Assembly (NCBI GenBank): GCA_963817615.1
Contig: CAWFPH010000004.1
Coordinates: forward strand, 186,001 to 250,000
DNA length: 64,000 nucleotides
Origin: FEN-1219 sp963817615
Lineage (GTDB): Bacteria > Pseudomonadota > Gammaproteobacteria > Steroidobacterales > Rariloculaceae
Reading direction: 5' to 3'
Shown: positions 41,868-50,524 of the stretch, in pieces
How the letters are laid out: every line of letters starts with the position of its first letter
How positions within the stretch are numbered: position 1 is the first letter of the stretch
Made by a program: the position numbers and the translations under genes
The notes under the pieces: model-generated
What the model was told of the DNA's origin: nothing
Seen by the model: the letters and a program-made list of their open reading frames with translations, nothing else
The model's database searches: none

Positions 41868-42101
41868 TCAGTGGGGGTCGTCGTCCGGCGGACCGCCGCC
41901 CCAGCGCTCCCGGTGCGCCTCTTCGGCCGCCCGTTGCACGTCCGCATGGCGCCGGCTCAACAACAAGCTGCCCGGCGGACAAACGCGGGCTCTGATCAGT
42001 CCCAAGTCGGCGGCCGCGTCGAACAGGCTCGGATACCACTGCATCCAGCCAGGCAGCAGCTGCTCGACGTGCTCCCGCAAGCTTTTCGGGTTGCCGGACA
42101 T
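41868..42101 (-). CDS. Small hypothetical protein
   Basis: A 77-residue protein from ATG 42101: M-S-G-N-P-K-S-L-R-E-H-V-E-Q-L-L-P-G-W, then P-S-L-F-D-A-A-A-D-L-G-L-I and C-P-P-G-S-L-L-L-S-R-R-H-A-D-V. The balanced composition and amphipathic segments look more protein-like than the chance frames nearby, but no family is recognised. It ends 5 bp before the start of the DUF1348 gene, so the two may be co-transcribed. Confidence 0.5.
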   Translation of the reverse strand: MSGNPKSLREHVEQLLPGWMQWYPSLFDAAADLGLIRARVCPPGSLLLSRRHADVQRAAEEAHRERWGGGPPDDDPH

Positions 42102-42303
42102 CGGCACCGAGCCTATACCGAGGGGTCGGCGCCCGCAACGAACGCGGTTCGCAAAGCGGTCGCGATGGCCGGGCCCCACCGCCCGCCGGCCGCGCCCTAT
42201 GGCGAAGCGAACGCCGCTGCAGAAATATTGAGCGGATGGCTATTGACCGCCCCGAGCCAACTGCTAGGTTGAGCGCCAACTTCGGCTCACAAGAACCGTT
42301 TCG

Positions 42304-43515
42304 ATGCTGTTCGGTGAAATCGTAATCGTCGCGCTGCAGTCGATTCGCGCGAACTTGTTCCGCGCCATGCTGACGATGCTCGGCATCATCATCGGCGTCG
42401 GCGCGGTCATCACGATGCTCGCGGCCGGCAGCGGCGCACAGAAGCGCATCGACGATCAGATCGCCGCGCTCGGCGCAAACATCCTGACGGTGAACGCCTC
42501 GAGCTTCTTCGCGGGCGGCGTGTCGCGCGATCAGATGACGCTCAATATCGAAGACGCGGACGCGCTGCGCACCGATGGCCACTACTTCGACGCAGTCGTG
42601 CCCGAGATGCAGAACCGCGGCCAACTCAAGCTCCAAGGCGTGAATACCAACTGCCGCTTGTCGGGCACGACGGCGGAATACCTCGACATCTTCAACTATC
42701 GGCTGGCGCAAGGCCGGTTTTTCACGCCTAGCGAGGACGCGCAACGCAAACGCGTGATCGTCGTCGGCGCCGAGATCCCGCAACGACTGCAGACGGAGCC
42801 GGACAAGCTGCTCGGCAGGACGCTGTCCGTGAACGGTCAGCCGTTCGAGGTGATCGGCGTGCTCGAGAGCATCGGCGGCGGCTTCGGCAATCAGAGCCCG
42901 GACTCCTCGGCCTTCATTCCGCTGCGTACGGCCGAGCAGCGTCTGCTCGGCCGCAAGACGCTCGACAACATCAGCGTGCGTGTGAATGAAGGGGCATCGC
43001 TCGAGCGCGCAATGGTCGACATCGAGCGCGTGATGCGGCACAAGCACAAGCTCTTGCCCGGCAGCAACAACGACTTCGCGATCGTCGATCGGCGCGAGTT
43101 CCTGGAGACTCAGCAGCAAGCGCAGCAGACATTCACGATGCTGCTCGCGAGCATCGCGGGCGTGAGCTTGCTCGTGGGGGGCATCGGCATCATGAACATC
43201 ATGCTCGTATCCGTCACCGAACGGACGCGCGAGATCGGCATCCGCAAGGCGCTCGGCGCCACGCGCTTCAGCATCCTGCTGCAATTCCTCGTCGAATCCA
43301 TCACGCTGTGCCTGTTCGGGGGCGTGTTGGGTATCATGCTCGGCACGGGCGCTGCCTCGACGCTGTCGAAGGTGGCAGGCTGGCAGGTGTTCGTGTCGCC
43401 GAACTCGGTCGCGCTCGCGTTCATCTTCAGCGTCGGCGTCGGGCTGTTCTTCGGGATCTTGCCCGCGCGGCGTGCGGCGCGACTCGACCCCATCGAAGCG
43501 CTGCGTTACGAATAG
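42304..43515 (+). CDS. MacB-type ABC permease (single FtsX core), orphan
   Basis: A 403-residue permease of the usual MacB layout. One N-terminal helix (L-T-M-L-G-I-I-I-G-V-G-A-V-I-T-M) is followed by a periplasmic domain from about 45 to 270, then three helices with RTREIGIRKALGATRFSILL and L-L-V-G-G-I-G-I-M-N-I-M-L-V-S. It ends P-I-E-A-L-R-Y-E. No ATPase or adaptor gene lies beside it, so it must recruit one elsewhere. Unlike the four large permeases at 6.5-16.4 kb, it has only one MacB/FtsX unit. Confidence 0.9.
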   Translation: MLFGEIVIVALQSIRANLFRAMLTMLGIIIGVGAVITMLAAGSGAQKRIDDQIAALGANILTVNASSFFAGGVSRDQMTLNIEDADALRTDGHYFDAVVPEMQNRGQLKLQGVNTNCRLSGTTAEYLDIFNYRLAQGRFFTPSEDAQRKRVIVVGAEIPQRLQTEPDKLLGRTLSVNGQPFEVIGVLESIGGGFGNQSPDSSAFIPLRTAEQRLLGRKTLDNISVRVNEGASLERAMVDIERVMRHKHKLLPGSNNDFAIVDRREFLETQQQAQQTFTMLLASIAGVSLLVGGIGIMNIMLVSVTERTREIGIRKALGATRFSILLQFLVESITLCLFGGVLGIMLGTGAASTLSKVAGWQVFVSPNSVALAFIFSVGVGLFFGILPARRAARLDPIEALRYE

Positions 43516-43589
43516 CGCGCGCACTCGGGCGCGACATCATCAGGTAGAATGCCCGGCGGCTCGCGCGGCTCTCCGCCGGGCTACGACTC

Positions 43590-44657
43590 ATGAGGAACCC
43601 CGCGGCGGAAATTTGGCCTCGTTGCGGCAGGCTCGGAAGCGCCCTGCGGCGTGCGAGCCTGCTACTCGCGCTCGCGTGTGGCGGCTGCGCCCTGCACATC
43701 GAGCGCGACTATCCGCCGCCGGCCGATTTCCATTACGGCCCGCCACGCAACGCGGACCCGCACTTCGACTACACGTCGGCCGGACCGGTTACGCTGTCGG
43801 AGCCGTTCGCGACCACGCGCACTCACGACGTGCTGCATCTGTCATTCCCGTCGACCGGCGACAACGGCACGCCGAACAACACCGTCGACGGCCAGTATTT
43901 CCGCAGCCGCGGCCCGGGTGCGAAGAAGCTCGTGGTCGTCATGCCGATCTGGGGCACGAGCACCTATCCGCCTGCCAAGGTCTCGGCCGGTTATGCGCGG
44001 CATTCGGGCGGCGACGCGCAAGTCATCTGGATCTACGGCACGACGCCGCTGTTCCCGTGGATCGAGCTGCGATCGGCCAAGACCGAGCAGGATTTCGTTG
44101 CGCTTGCACGACGCAGCGCCGAGCGCTATGTCACCGCCGTGACCGACATGCGTCGTTTGCTGGATTGGGCCGCGACGCGCAAGGAAATCGACTCATCGAG
44201 GATCGCCTTCGTCGGCTTCAGCATGAGCGCTCTCGTCACGGCGACGCTGATGGGCAACGATGCACGCGTCGATGCCGGCGTGCTGATGATGGGCGCCGCC
44301 GACTTCGCCGACGTGTTCACTGCATGCGGCGACCGCGCAGGCGAGGTCCGCAACCACGTCCTGCACAGCTTCGGCTGGTCGCTGCAGCAGTACCACGACT
44401 TCTTTGCGGAGCTGTTCGGCCCGGCGGATCCCGTGCGCTATCCGGGACGCTACGACCCCGACAAGATCTTGATGATCGACGCGATGTACGACGACTGCAT
44501 GCCGCAGGCCGCGCGAGCGGCACTTTGGAACGTAACTGGACATCCGGAGCGTGTGACGCTGCTCTACAAACATCGGAGCTCGTTCTACTCGCTCACTCCG
44601 CTCGGCCTGAACTTCATGCGTCGAAAGATCTATCGTTTCCTCGATCGAACGCTGTAA
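43590..44657 (+). CDS. Putative lipoprotein with alpha/beta-hydrolase fold
   Basis: A 355-residue protein. The N-terminus has a hydrophobic stretch ending L-A-C-G-G-C (Cys33), a probable lipidation site. The hydrolase core shows V-V-V-M-P-I-W-G-T, nucleophile Ser211 in V-G-F-S-M-S-A, and I-L-M-I-D-A-M-Y-D-D in the acid position. A likely catalytic His lies in L-L-Y-K-H-R-S-S-F. It resembles dienelactone-hydrolase/esterase-like proteins. Likely attached to the outer membrane facing the periplasm. Substrate unknown. Confidence 0.75.
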   Translation: MRNPAAEIWPRCGRLGSALRRASLLLALACGGCALHIERDYPPPADFHYGPPRNADPHFDYTSAGPVTLSEPFATTRTHDVLHLSFPSTGDNGTPNNTVDGQYFRSRGPGAKKLVVVMPIWGTSTYPPAKVSAGYARHSGGDAQVIWIYGTTPLFPWIELRSAKTEQDFVALARRSAERYVTAVTDMRRLLDWAATRKEIDSSRIAFVGFSMSALVTATLMGNDARVDAGVLMMGAADFADVFTACGDRAGEVRNHVLHSFGWSLQQYHDFFAELFGPADPVRYPGRYDPDKILMIDAMYDDCMPQAARAALWNVTGHPERVTLLYKHRSSFYSLTPLGLNFMRRKIYRFLDRTL

Positions 44658-44739
44658 GCGGCGCTTGACATAATTCGGAACGAACGGGTTCGCTCTGCGT
44701 CGCGAGCGCTTGCCGTCGACGCACAACTGCGACATAGTC

Positions 44740-44835
44740 AGCTGCTGCTGATTCAGGGTAAACCCGGTGAAAACCGGGGACGCAAAGCTTCCGGTCTAAC
44801 GGACTTCCGGTCCCACGACAGCGGGGTTGCCAGCT
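44740..44835 (+). promoter_or_regulatory. Cyclic-di-GMP-I (GEMM-I) riboswitch aptamer
   Basis: The core elements are in order: CAGGGTAAACC (44754-44764), a 6-bp stem CCCGGT/ACCGGG around a GAAA tetraloop (44763-44778), GACGCAAAGC (44779-44788), a CCGG-TC-TAAC segment, and AGCGGGGTTGCC (44820-44831). AGCTG/CAGCT (44740-44744 / 44831-44835) closes the structure. The second G of AGGG corresponds to the G that pairs with one guanine of c-di-GMP; the cGAMP-binding variants have A there. A consensus -35 TTGACA lies at 44665-44670 without a convincing -10. The aptamer ends 72 bases before the FAD-oxidoreductase ATG. Confidence 0.92.
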
Positions 44836-44859
44836 TGCCGACGCGCGATTGCGCGACGC

Positions 44860-44898
44860 TTCTCCCCTGCTTTCAGCCGGCCCGATGGTTAGGGAGAA
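44860..44898 (+). promoter_or_regulatory. Putative ribosome-binding-site sequestering stem
   Basis: TTCTCCC (44860-44866) is exactly complementary to GGGAGAA (44892-44898), which contains the ribosome binding site of the oxidoreductase (ATG 44908). This could be the switching element of the riboswitch, closing translation when formed. Which ligand state favours it cannot be told by eye. Confidence 0.5.
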
Positions 44899-44907
44899 CG
44901 ACCGCCG

Positions 44908-46266
44908 ATGAGTACTGCCCTCGCGCGCAAACGCCCCGCCGCCAACGTGTCAAGCGGCCCCGCCGTCACCGTAGCCGCGACCACCCCGAGCGAAATCCTG
45001 CAAGTCTTACGCGACTGGAAGCACTATCCGGCTCCCGTGCGTCCGGTCGGGTCCGGCAGCTCGACGACCCGCTGCATCGCGGCCGCGGGCGGCACCCAGC
45101 TCGATCTCTCCGGCATGAACCGCGTGCTGAAGGTCGACGCCGACACCGTGACCGTGCAACCGGGAATCTCGTTGCCCGATCTCGCGGAAACGCTGAGCCA
45201 TGAAGGTCTCGAGCTGATCGGCGGCTTCGACCTCGCGAGCCGCACGGTGGGAGGCGCCGTCTGCGCAGCCGGCCTCGAGGCATCGATGGCGGGCGACGTC
45301 GGCCAGTTCGCGGCCCACGCCGTGCAGCTCAAGGTGCTGAGCCCGACCGGCAAAAAATTCGTGGTGAGCGAGAACACCAAGAATCTGCTCGCATTGCTCC
45401 GCTTGAGCTACGGGCTGCTCGGCGTCGTCTACGAGATCACACTGCGCGTCCGGCCGGTCCAGCCGTTCGCGGTGCAGACCGCGAAGGTGTCGTTCAAGGA
45501 CTTCGGCAAGCTGGGACCGAAGCTCATGGCCGCGTCGTCCGGCGTGAAGCTGTATCTGCTGCCGTTTCGCGATCGCATCTACTTCGAGCTGCGCCGGCCG
45601 GCGACCGAGGCGACGCCGGGCCGTAAGTTCGCCTGGCGACTCAAGGATTGGGCGGTCTATTCGGCGCTGCCCGAGGCCGCACGCTCGCTCGGCGTGGCGC
45701 TGCCGATTCGCCAGCTGCGCTATCCGCTGATCGACAGCCTGAGCGAAGCGACCCAGTCGCTGATGAACAACGCACTGCTACGCAGCGGCAGCAACTCGGT
45801 CGAGCAAAGCGGCCGCTACAAGCTGGGCGCGAAGAGCCGCTTCACGTATACGACCTGGGCGTTCCCGGCCGCCGACTTTCCGACCACGGCGCTCGCGTTC
45901 AAACTGTTCTGCAAGGAATATTACGCTCGCACGAGCTTCCGTTGCGACATGCCGGCCGTGAGCTTCCGGCTGAACCGCGATCGCAGCGCGCTGCTTTCGC
46001 CGTCGTTCGACGGCGCAATGTTCACGATCAGCCCGATGTCGACGCAGGCGGAAGGCTGGGACGAGTTCGCATTCGACTTCGCCGAGTTTGCGGCGCAGCA
46101 ACGCGGCGTTCCGTTCTTCAATCAGACGAAGAACGCGGCAGCCGACCTCGTGACCCAACGGTTCGGCACGCGGCTCGCGTTCTTCAACAAGGTGCGGCGC
46201 GAGCTCGATCCGGACGACCGCATGCTGAATCAGTACTTCGGCACCTACATGCCCCCGAGCGTGTGA
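44908..46266 (+). CDS. FAD-binding oxidoreductase of the VAO/PCMH type, under c-di-GMP riboswitch
   Basis: A 452-residue protein. The FAD-binding PCMH domain (about 20-200) has R-P-V-G-S-G-S-S, L-D-L-S-G-M-N-R-V-L-K-V-D, T-V-T-V-Q-P-G-I-S-L-P-D-L and GGFDLASRTVGGAVCAAG. A C-terminal part typical of D-arabinono-lactone/L-gulonolactone-oxidase-like or cytokinin-oxidase-like folds follows. No His in the usual flavinylation position is obvious (S-G-S-S-T-T instead of S-G-G-H), so FAD is probably non-covalent. Substrate unknown. A c-di-GMP-I aptamer lies in its leader, and GGGAGAA, 9 bases before the ATG, is the likely ribosome binding site. Confidence 0.88.
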   Translation: MSTALARKRPAANVSSGPAVTVAATTPSEILQVLRDWKHYPAPVRPVGSGSSTTRCIAAAGGTQLDLSGMNRVLKVDADTVTVQPGISLPDLAETLSHEGLELIGGFDLASRTVGGAVCAAGLEASMAGDVGQFAAHAVQLKVLSPTGKKFVVSENTKNLLALLRLSYGLLGVVYEITLRVRPVQPFAVQTAKVSFKDFGKLGPKLMAASSGVKLYLLPFRDRIYFELRRPATEATPGRKFAWRLKDWAVYSALPEAARSLGVALPIRQLRYPLIDSLSEATQSLMNNALLRSGSNSVEQSGRYKLGAKSRFTYTTWAFPAADFPTTALAFKLFCKEYYARTSFRCDMPAVSFRLNRDRSALLSPSFDGAMFTISPMSTQAEGWDEFAFDFAEFAAQQRGVPFFNQTKNAAADLVTQRFGTRLAFFNKVRRELDPDDRMLNQYFGTYMPPSV

Positions 46267-46371
46267 CCCCCGCCGGCGATCCGCGCCGCCCGGACACGGC
46301 AATCTACAGCGAAGCGGCGCGGCTGCTCGTCGTCCGCGCGCCGGCCGCTGCCTCGGTGCGCTGCAAGCCCA

Positions 46372-48084
46372 TCAGCGGATGAAGCCGAGGCTCTCGAGCT
46401 TCACGATGATGCGATGCGCCGAAAGGTCCGGCGTGAGCTCGGCCGTGTCGAGGCGCATCTCCGGATTCTCCGGCAGCTCGTAGGGGTCGCTGATGCCCGT
46501 GAATCCCTTGATGATGCCCGCCCGAGCCTTGGCGTAGAGACCCTTGCGATCGCGCGCCTCGCACACCTCGAGCGGTGTGGCGACATGGATCTCGATGAAC
46601 CCGCCGAGCGGCTCGACCATCTCGCGCACGGCCTTGCGCGTCGCCGCATACGGCGCAATCGGCGCGCAGATCGCGATGCCGCCGTTCTTCGTGATCTCGC
46701 TTGCGACGTAACCGATCCGCAGGATGTTGAGATCTCGGTGCTCCTTCGAGAAGCCGAGCTCGCTCGACAAGTGCTTGCGCACGAGATCGCCGTCGAGCAG
46801 CGTGACCGGCCGCCCGCCCATCTCCATGAGCTTCACCATCAGCGCATTGGCAACCGTCGACTTGCCGGAGCCCGATAAACCCGTGAAGAATACCGTGAAG
46901 CCCTGCTTGTGCCGGGGCGGGTGCGTGCGCCGCAGCTCCGCGACCACGTCCGGAAACGAGAACCATTCGGGAATGTCGACGCCGTCGCGCAACCGCCGGC
47001 GCAGCTCCGTGCCCGAGATGTCGAGCGTGCGGGTGCTCTTGTCGACCTCGTCCTCCGGGAAGTACTGCGCCTTCTCTTCCACGTACACCATGTTCTTGAA
47101 CGGCACCATGGTGATGTCGATCTCGTCCTCGAACTGCTGCATGAGCCGCTGGGCGTCGTAAGGCCCGTAAAACGGCTTGCCGTCGCTGCCGGCGCCCGGA
47201 CCCGCATGGTCGCGGCCCACGATGAAATGCGTGCAGCCGTAGTTTTTGCGGATGATCGCGTGCCACACGGCCTCGCGAGGGCCGCCCATTCGCATCGCGA
47301 GGGGCAGAAGGCTGAGCGCCGTGGTTTGCTCGGGATAGTGCGCGAGCAAATGCTCGTAGCAGCGCACGCGCGTGAAGTGATCGACGTCGCCGGGCTTCGT
47401 CATGCCGACGCTCGGATGGATGAGCAGGTTCGCCTCGACATCCTTGGCCGCGCGGAACGTGAGCTCGAGATGCGCGCGATGCATCGGGTTGCGCGTCTGA
47501 AATGCAACGACGCGCCGCCAGCCGAGCTTTTGAAACCGATCCCGCATCTCTTGGGGCGTATCGCGCAGGTGTCGAAAGTCGTAATGGACGGGCGGTCCCA
47601 CACCCCGCAGACGGCCACCCACGTACACGTTGTGGCTGCGGTTCACGAGGTAGCTCACGCCGGGGTGTTTCTCGTCCGTCGTGCCGAAGACCGAGCGAGC
47701 CTCGAGCTCCTTGTTCGGCCGGTAGATGCTCGACACCTCGAGCGTCGCAACGAGCACGCCCTCGGGGTCGCGGAGCGCGACGCTGTCGCCCTCGCGAAGC
47801 TTGTCCGCGAACGCCTCGGTCACGTCGAGCGTGATCGGCATGGGCCACAGCACGCCGTTCGCGAGCCGCATGTCCGAAAGCACTTTTCGATAGTCGTGCT
47901 CGCCGAGAAAGCCCCCGAGCGGGGAGAACGCGCCGTTCAGCAGCAGCTCGATGTCGCAGAGCTGCCGCATGCTCAAATCCCAGGACGGCAGATCGCGCGC
48001 ACGCCCCTTCTCGTCGCGAGCGGCGGCTTCCTCGAGATACAGATTCTTCAGCTCCCCTCCGTGGGGTTCTTTGAAAGCTCCCAT
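46372..48084 (-). CDS. Bifunctional ATP sulfurylase / APS kinase
   Basis: A 570-residue fusion. The Sat half (1-390) has QTRNPMHRAH (196-205) and G-R-D-H-A-G-P-G (290-297), both nucleotide-binding motifs of dissimilatory-type/eukaryote-like ATP sulfurylase. The APS kinase half (392-570) has P-loop G-L-S-G-S-G-K-S-T (402-410), L-D-G-D-L-V-R and KGFTGISDPYE. It makes APS from sulfate and ATP, then PAPS. This replaces the cysDN-cysC route used in many gammaproteobacteria. The ATG at 48084 is chosen over one 7 codons upstream because GGGAG lies 9-10 bases before it. It supplies substrate for the pathway that ends at cysI (33584-35251). Confidence 0.93.
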   Translation of the reverse strand: MGAFKEPHGGELKNLYLEEAAARDEKGRARDLPSWDLSMRQLCDIELLLNGAFSPLGGFLGEHDYRKVLSDMRLANGVLWPMPITLDVTEAFADKLREGDSVALRDPEGVLVATLEVSSIYRPNKELEARSVFGTTDEKHPGVSYLVNRSHNVYVGGRLRGVGPPVHYDFRHLRDTPQEMRDRFQKLGWRRVVAFQTRNPMHRAHLELTFRAAKDVEANLLIHPSVGMTKPGDVDHFTRVRCYEHLLAHYPEQTTALSLLPLAMRMGGPREAVWHAIIRKNYGCTHFIVGRDHAGPGAGSDGKPFYGPYDAQRLMQQFEDEIDITMVPFKNMVYVEEKAQYFPEDEVDKSTRTLDISGTELRRRLRDGVDIPEWFSFPDVVAELRRTHPPRHKQGFTVFFTGLSGSGKSTVANALMVKLMEMGGRPVTLLDGDLVRKHLSSELGFSKEHRDLNILRIGYVASEITKNGGIAICAPIAPYAATRKAVREMVEPLGGFIEIHVATPLEVCEARDRKGLYAKARAGIIKGFTGISDPYELPENPEMRLDTAELTPDLSAHRIIVKLESLGFIR

Positions 48085-48164
48085 GCTGCGTGCTCCCTCA
48101 ATCAAATTGAAATCGCCACCACGCGGTGCGGCCCGGCGAAGCCGTGCACGCCGCGGACGGTGCC

Positions 48165-49142
48165 CTACTCTCTAAGCAGCCGTTCCGCCGTCGCGCGGAT
48201 GGAGGCGGCGCCGATCGCCGGCAGATGCTCGGCCTCACGCTCGCGGCGCTTCAACGACTTCTTGACGATGCTCTCGAGGTTCGGCCGCTTGCCCTCGGGG
48301 CCCTCGCCTTTGCCGATGCCGCCGCCGAACTCGATCACGACGTCGATGCCGAAATCGATTGCGGTGTTCATGCAGTCGACCCAGCGCACCGGATTCCAGA
48401 GCTGAAAGAACAACCGCGAGCGGATCGAGCCCGCGTCCGGCTCATGCACCTTGCCCGTGTAATTCGAGAGAACGCCGACTTGCGGCGCCGCAAACGCTGT
48501 TTGCTCGAGCGCGGGTCTGAACCGCTCGGCGGCGCCCACCATCAGATAAGTGTGGAACGCGCCTTCGGTATTGAGCCGCACACCGGCCCGCTTGCCGGCG
48601 CCCGCGAGCTCCGCCGACAGCGCATCGAGGTCCGACGCGTCCCCTGCGATCACGGTCTGGTCCTCGAGGTTCCAGCCGCCGATGCCGCAGAAGTGCTTCT
48701 CGGCGAGTGCAGTCGCCGACCGAAGGTCGAGGCCGGTCGCGAGCATACCGCCGCGGCCGAGCTCGCCCATCAGCTCACCACGCCGCTTGACGAGCGCGAG
48801 CGCCGCCTCGAATGCGAGCGAGCCGGCTACGACGAGCGCGCTGTATTCTCCGAGGCTATGGCCCGCCGCAAGCTGCGGCCGAACGCGGTCGCCGACTAGG
48901 CTCCGAAGCGCTTCGAAGCAGGCTATCTCGTGGGTGAGCAGGGCCGGCTGCGTGAAGCGGGTGCGGCCGAGCTCCTCGCGCGGGTCGCGGAACGATAGCT
49001 CCGCGAGGTCGTAGCCCACGACTTCGCTCGCACGTGCGTACAGATCCCGCGCGACCGGAAACTCGGCGACGAGGTCCGAGCCCATGCCGCGATACTGCGA
49101 GCCTTGGCCCGGGAAAAGATACAAAACGCTCGGATCGGCCAC
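48165..49142 (-). CDS. FabD-like malonyl-CoA:ACP acyltransferase
   Basis: A 325-residue acyltransferase. It has L-F-P-G-Q-G-S-Q (9-16), nucleophile Ser96 in G-H-S-L-G-E-Y-S and catalytic His197 in G-A-F-H-T-Y-L. These identify the malonyl/acyl-transferase fold used in fatty acid and polyketide synthesis. It is somewhat longer than FabD (about 310) and does not sit with fabH, fabG or acpP. It could be an orphan or secondary transacylase. It stands 80 bp upstream of sat-cysC on the same strand; co-transcription is possible but not obviously functional. Confidence 0.85.
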   Translation of the reverse strand: MADPSVLYLFPGQGSQYRGMGSDLVAEFPVARDLYARASEVVGYDLAELSFRDPREELGRTRFTQPALLTHEIACFEALRSLVGDRVRPQLAAGHSLGEYSALVVAGSLAFEAALALVKRRGELMGELGRGGMLATGLDLRSATALAEKHFCGIGGWNLEDQTVIAGDASDLDALSAELAGAGKRAGVRLNTEGAFHTYLMVGAAERFRPALEQTAFAAPQVGVLSNYTGKVHEPDAGSIRSRLFFQLWNPVRWVDCMNTAIDFGIDVVIEFGGGIGKGEGPEGKRPNLESIVKKSLKRREREAEHLPAIGAASIRATAERLLRE

Positions 49143-49225
49143 GCGTGACGACGCCTTCCCCCTTCGACGAGGGCGTTAAGATGCCCGAACGTCGTCGCCA
49201 AGCCAAGAATCAAACCGGAATCGCG

Positions 49226-50524
49226 TTATGCCGGTAACGATGGGTCGGCACCGGTGCGCACGCGCCGGCCTTCGCGCTCATCGACGAGCGCGAGCCCGAC
49301 GAGTCCAACGACGAACAGCAGGAGGACGACCGACACGCCCACGCGCTGCGACCCCGACCATTGCGTGAACACGCCCAGCAGGAACGGTCCGATGAACGCC
49401 GTGAGCTTGCCGGTGAACGCGAAGAAGCCGAAAAATTCGTTCTCCGCGTCGGGCGGCACGAAGCGCGCCATCAGGGAACGGCTCGCGGACTGATTCGGCC
49501 CCGCGAAGATGCCGATCGCGATGCCCGCAATCCACAACCCCGTTGCCGACGTCGCGAACACCGCGAGCAGCGTCGCGGCAATCAAGCCGACGAGCGACAC
49601 GGCGATCGTGAGCTTGCCGCCGATGTAGTCGTCGAGATAGCCCATCGCGACTGCGCAGATGCCGGCCGCAAGGTTGATGGCGATGCCGAACTGGATCACC
49701 TGTGCCTGGCTGAAGCCGAACGTGCCGGCCGCATAGATGCCGCCGAACGCGAACACCGTCACCAAGCCGTCGTTGTAGAAGAGGCGAGCGATCAGGAAGC
49801 GCACGGTCTGACGGTGTGTCCGCAGCTCCGCGAACGTCCGCTTGAGCTGCACGAGCGTATCGCGCCACACGTGCTGTGCCGGCGAGACGCGCGATTTGTC
49901 CTCGTGCACCCAGAGCAGCAGCGGCACGGTGAACACGACAAACCAGACGGCCACCAGGAGATTGATCGCGCGGACGTTCTGTCCGAGCGCCTTGGTGAAG
50001 CCGAACCAGGGCACCTCGGGCTGGACGAGCGTGACGAGCGCCACCACGAGCGCGATCAAACCGCCGATATAGCCAAGCCCCCATCCGAGGCCGGATACCC
50101 TGCCCACGCGGTCGCTCGGCGCAACGTCGGGCAGGAACGCGTTGTAGAACACCTCCGAGAACTCGAATGCGACGTTGGCGACGACGAACATGCCGAGCGC
50201 GAGCATGACCTGCCCCGGCAGCGCGACGTACAGCGCAGCGGTCGCGATCGAACAGACGAGCACGCATAGCAGCAGGAACGCCTTCCGATAGCCGCCGCGA
50301 TCTGCGAGTGCGCCGAGCAGCGGCGAGCTGACCGCCACGACGAGCGCAGTGAGAGTGACGGCGCGCGACCAGAGCGCCGTGCCGGTAACCTCGTCGGCGG
50401 CGATCGCTTTGGTGAAATAAGTGGAATAGACGAACGTGACGATGAGCGTCGTGAACGGCGAGTTCGCAAAGTCGAACAATGCCCACGACCACACGGCGCG
50501 AGCGCCGCCTCTTTGCGGCGTCAT
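49226..50524 (-). CDS. UMF1/Atg22-like MFS transporter
   Basis: A 432-residue transporter. The first segment is W-S-W-A-L-F-D-F-A-N-S-P-F-T-T-L-I, the typical opening of the vacuole-effluxer (Atg22-like, UMF1) branch of the major facilitator superfamily, with about 12 membrane segments. Other marks are L-G-A-L-A-D-R-G-G-Y-R-K, Y-N-A-F-L-P-D-V and G-P-N-Q-S-A-S-R-S-L-M-A-R-F. Yeast homologues export amino acids from the vacuole; bacterial substrates are mostly unknown. The ATG overlaps the stop of the upstream DUF6152 gene in ATGA, so translation is coupled. Confidence 0.9.
   Translation of the reverse strand: MTPQRGGARAVWSWALFDFANSPFTTLIVTFVYSTYFTKAIAADEVTGTALWSRAVTLTALVVAVSSPLLGALADRGGYRKAFLLLCVLVCSIATAALYVALPGQVMLALGMFVVANVAFEFSEVFYNAFLPDVAPSDRVGRVSGLGWGLGYIGGLIALVVALVTLVQPEVPWFGFTKALGQNVRAINLLVAVWFVVFTVPLLLWVHEDKSRVSPAQHVWRDTLVQLKRTFAELRTHRQTVRFLIARLFYNDGLVTVFAFGGIYAAGTFGFSQAQVIQFGIAINLAAGICAVAMGYLDDYIGGKLTIAVSLVGLIAATLLAVFATSATGLWIAGIAIGIFAGPNQSASRSLMARFVPPDAENEFFGFFAFTGKLTAFIGPFLLGVFTQWSGSQRVGVSVVLLLFVVGLVGLALVDEREGRRVRTGADPSLPA

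Noticed and set aside
41419..43524. 701-codon minus-strand frame spanning the DUF1348 gene and the permease region
   Set aside because: Only the last 147 codons (41419-41862) are protein-like. The rest is antisense to the orphan permease.
44710..44738. Sigma-70 promoter TTGCCG-N17-CATAGT
   Set aside because: Its start point would fall inside the first strand of the riboswitch closing stem, so it cannot be the promoter of a complete aptamer.
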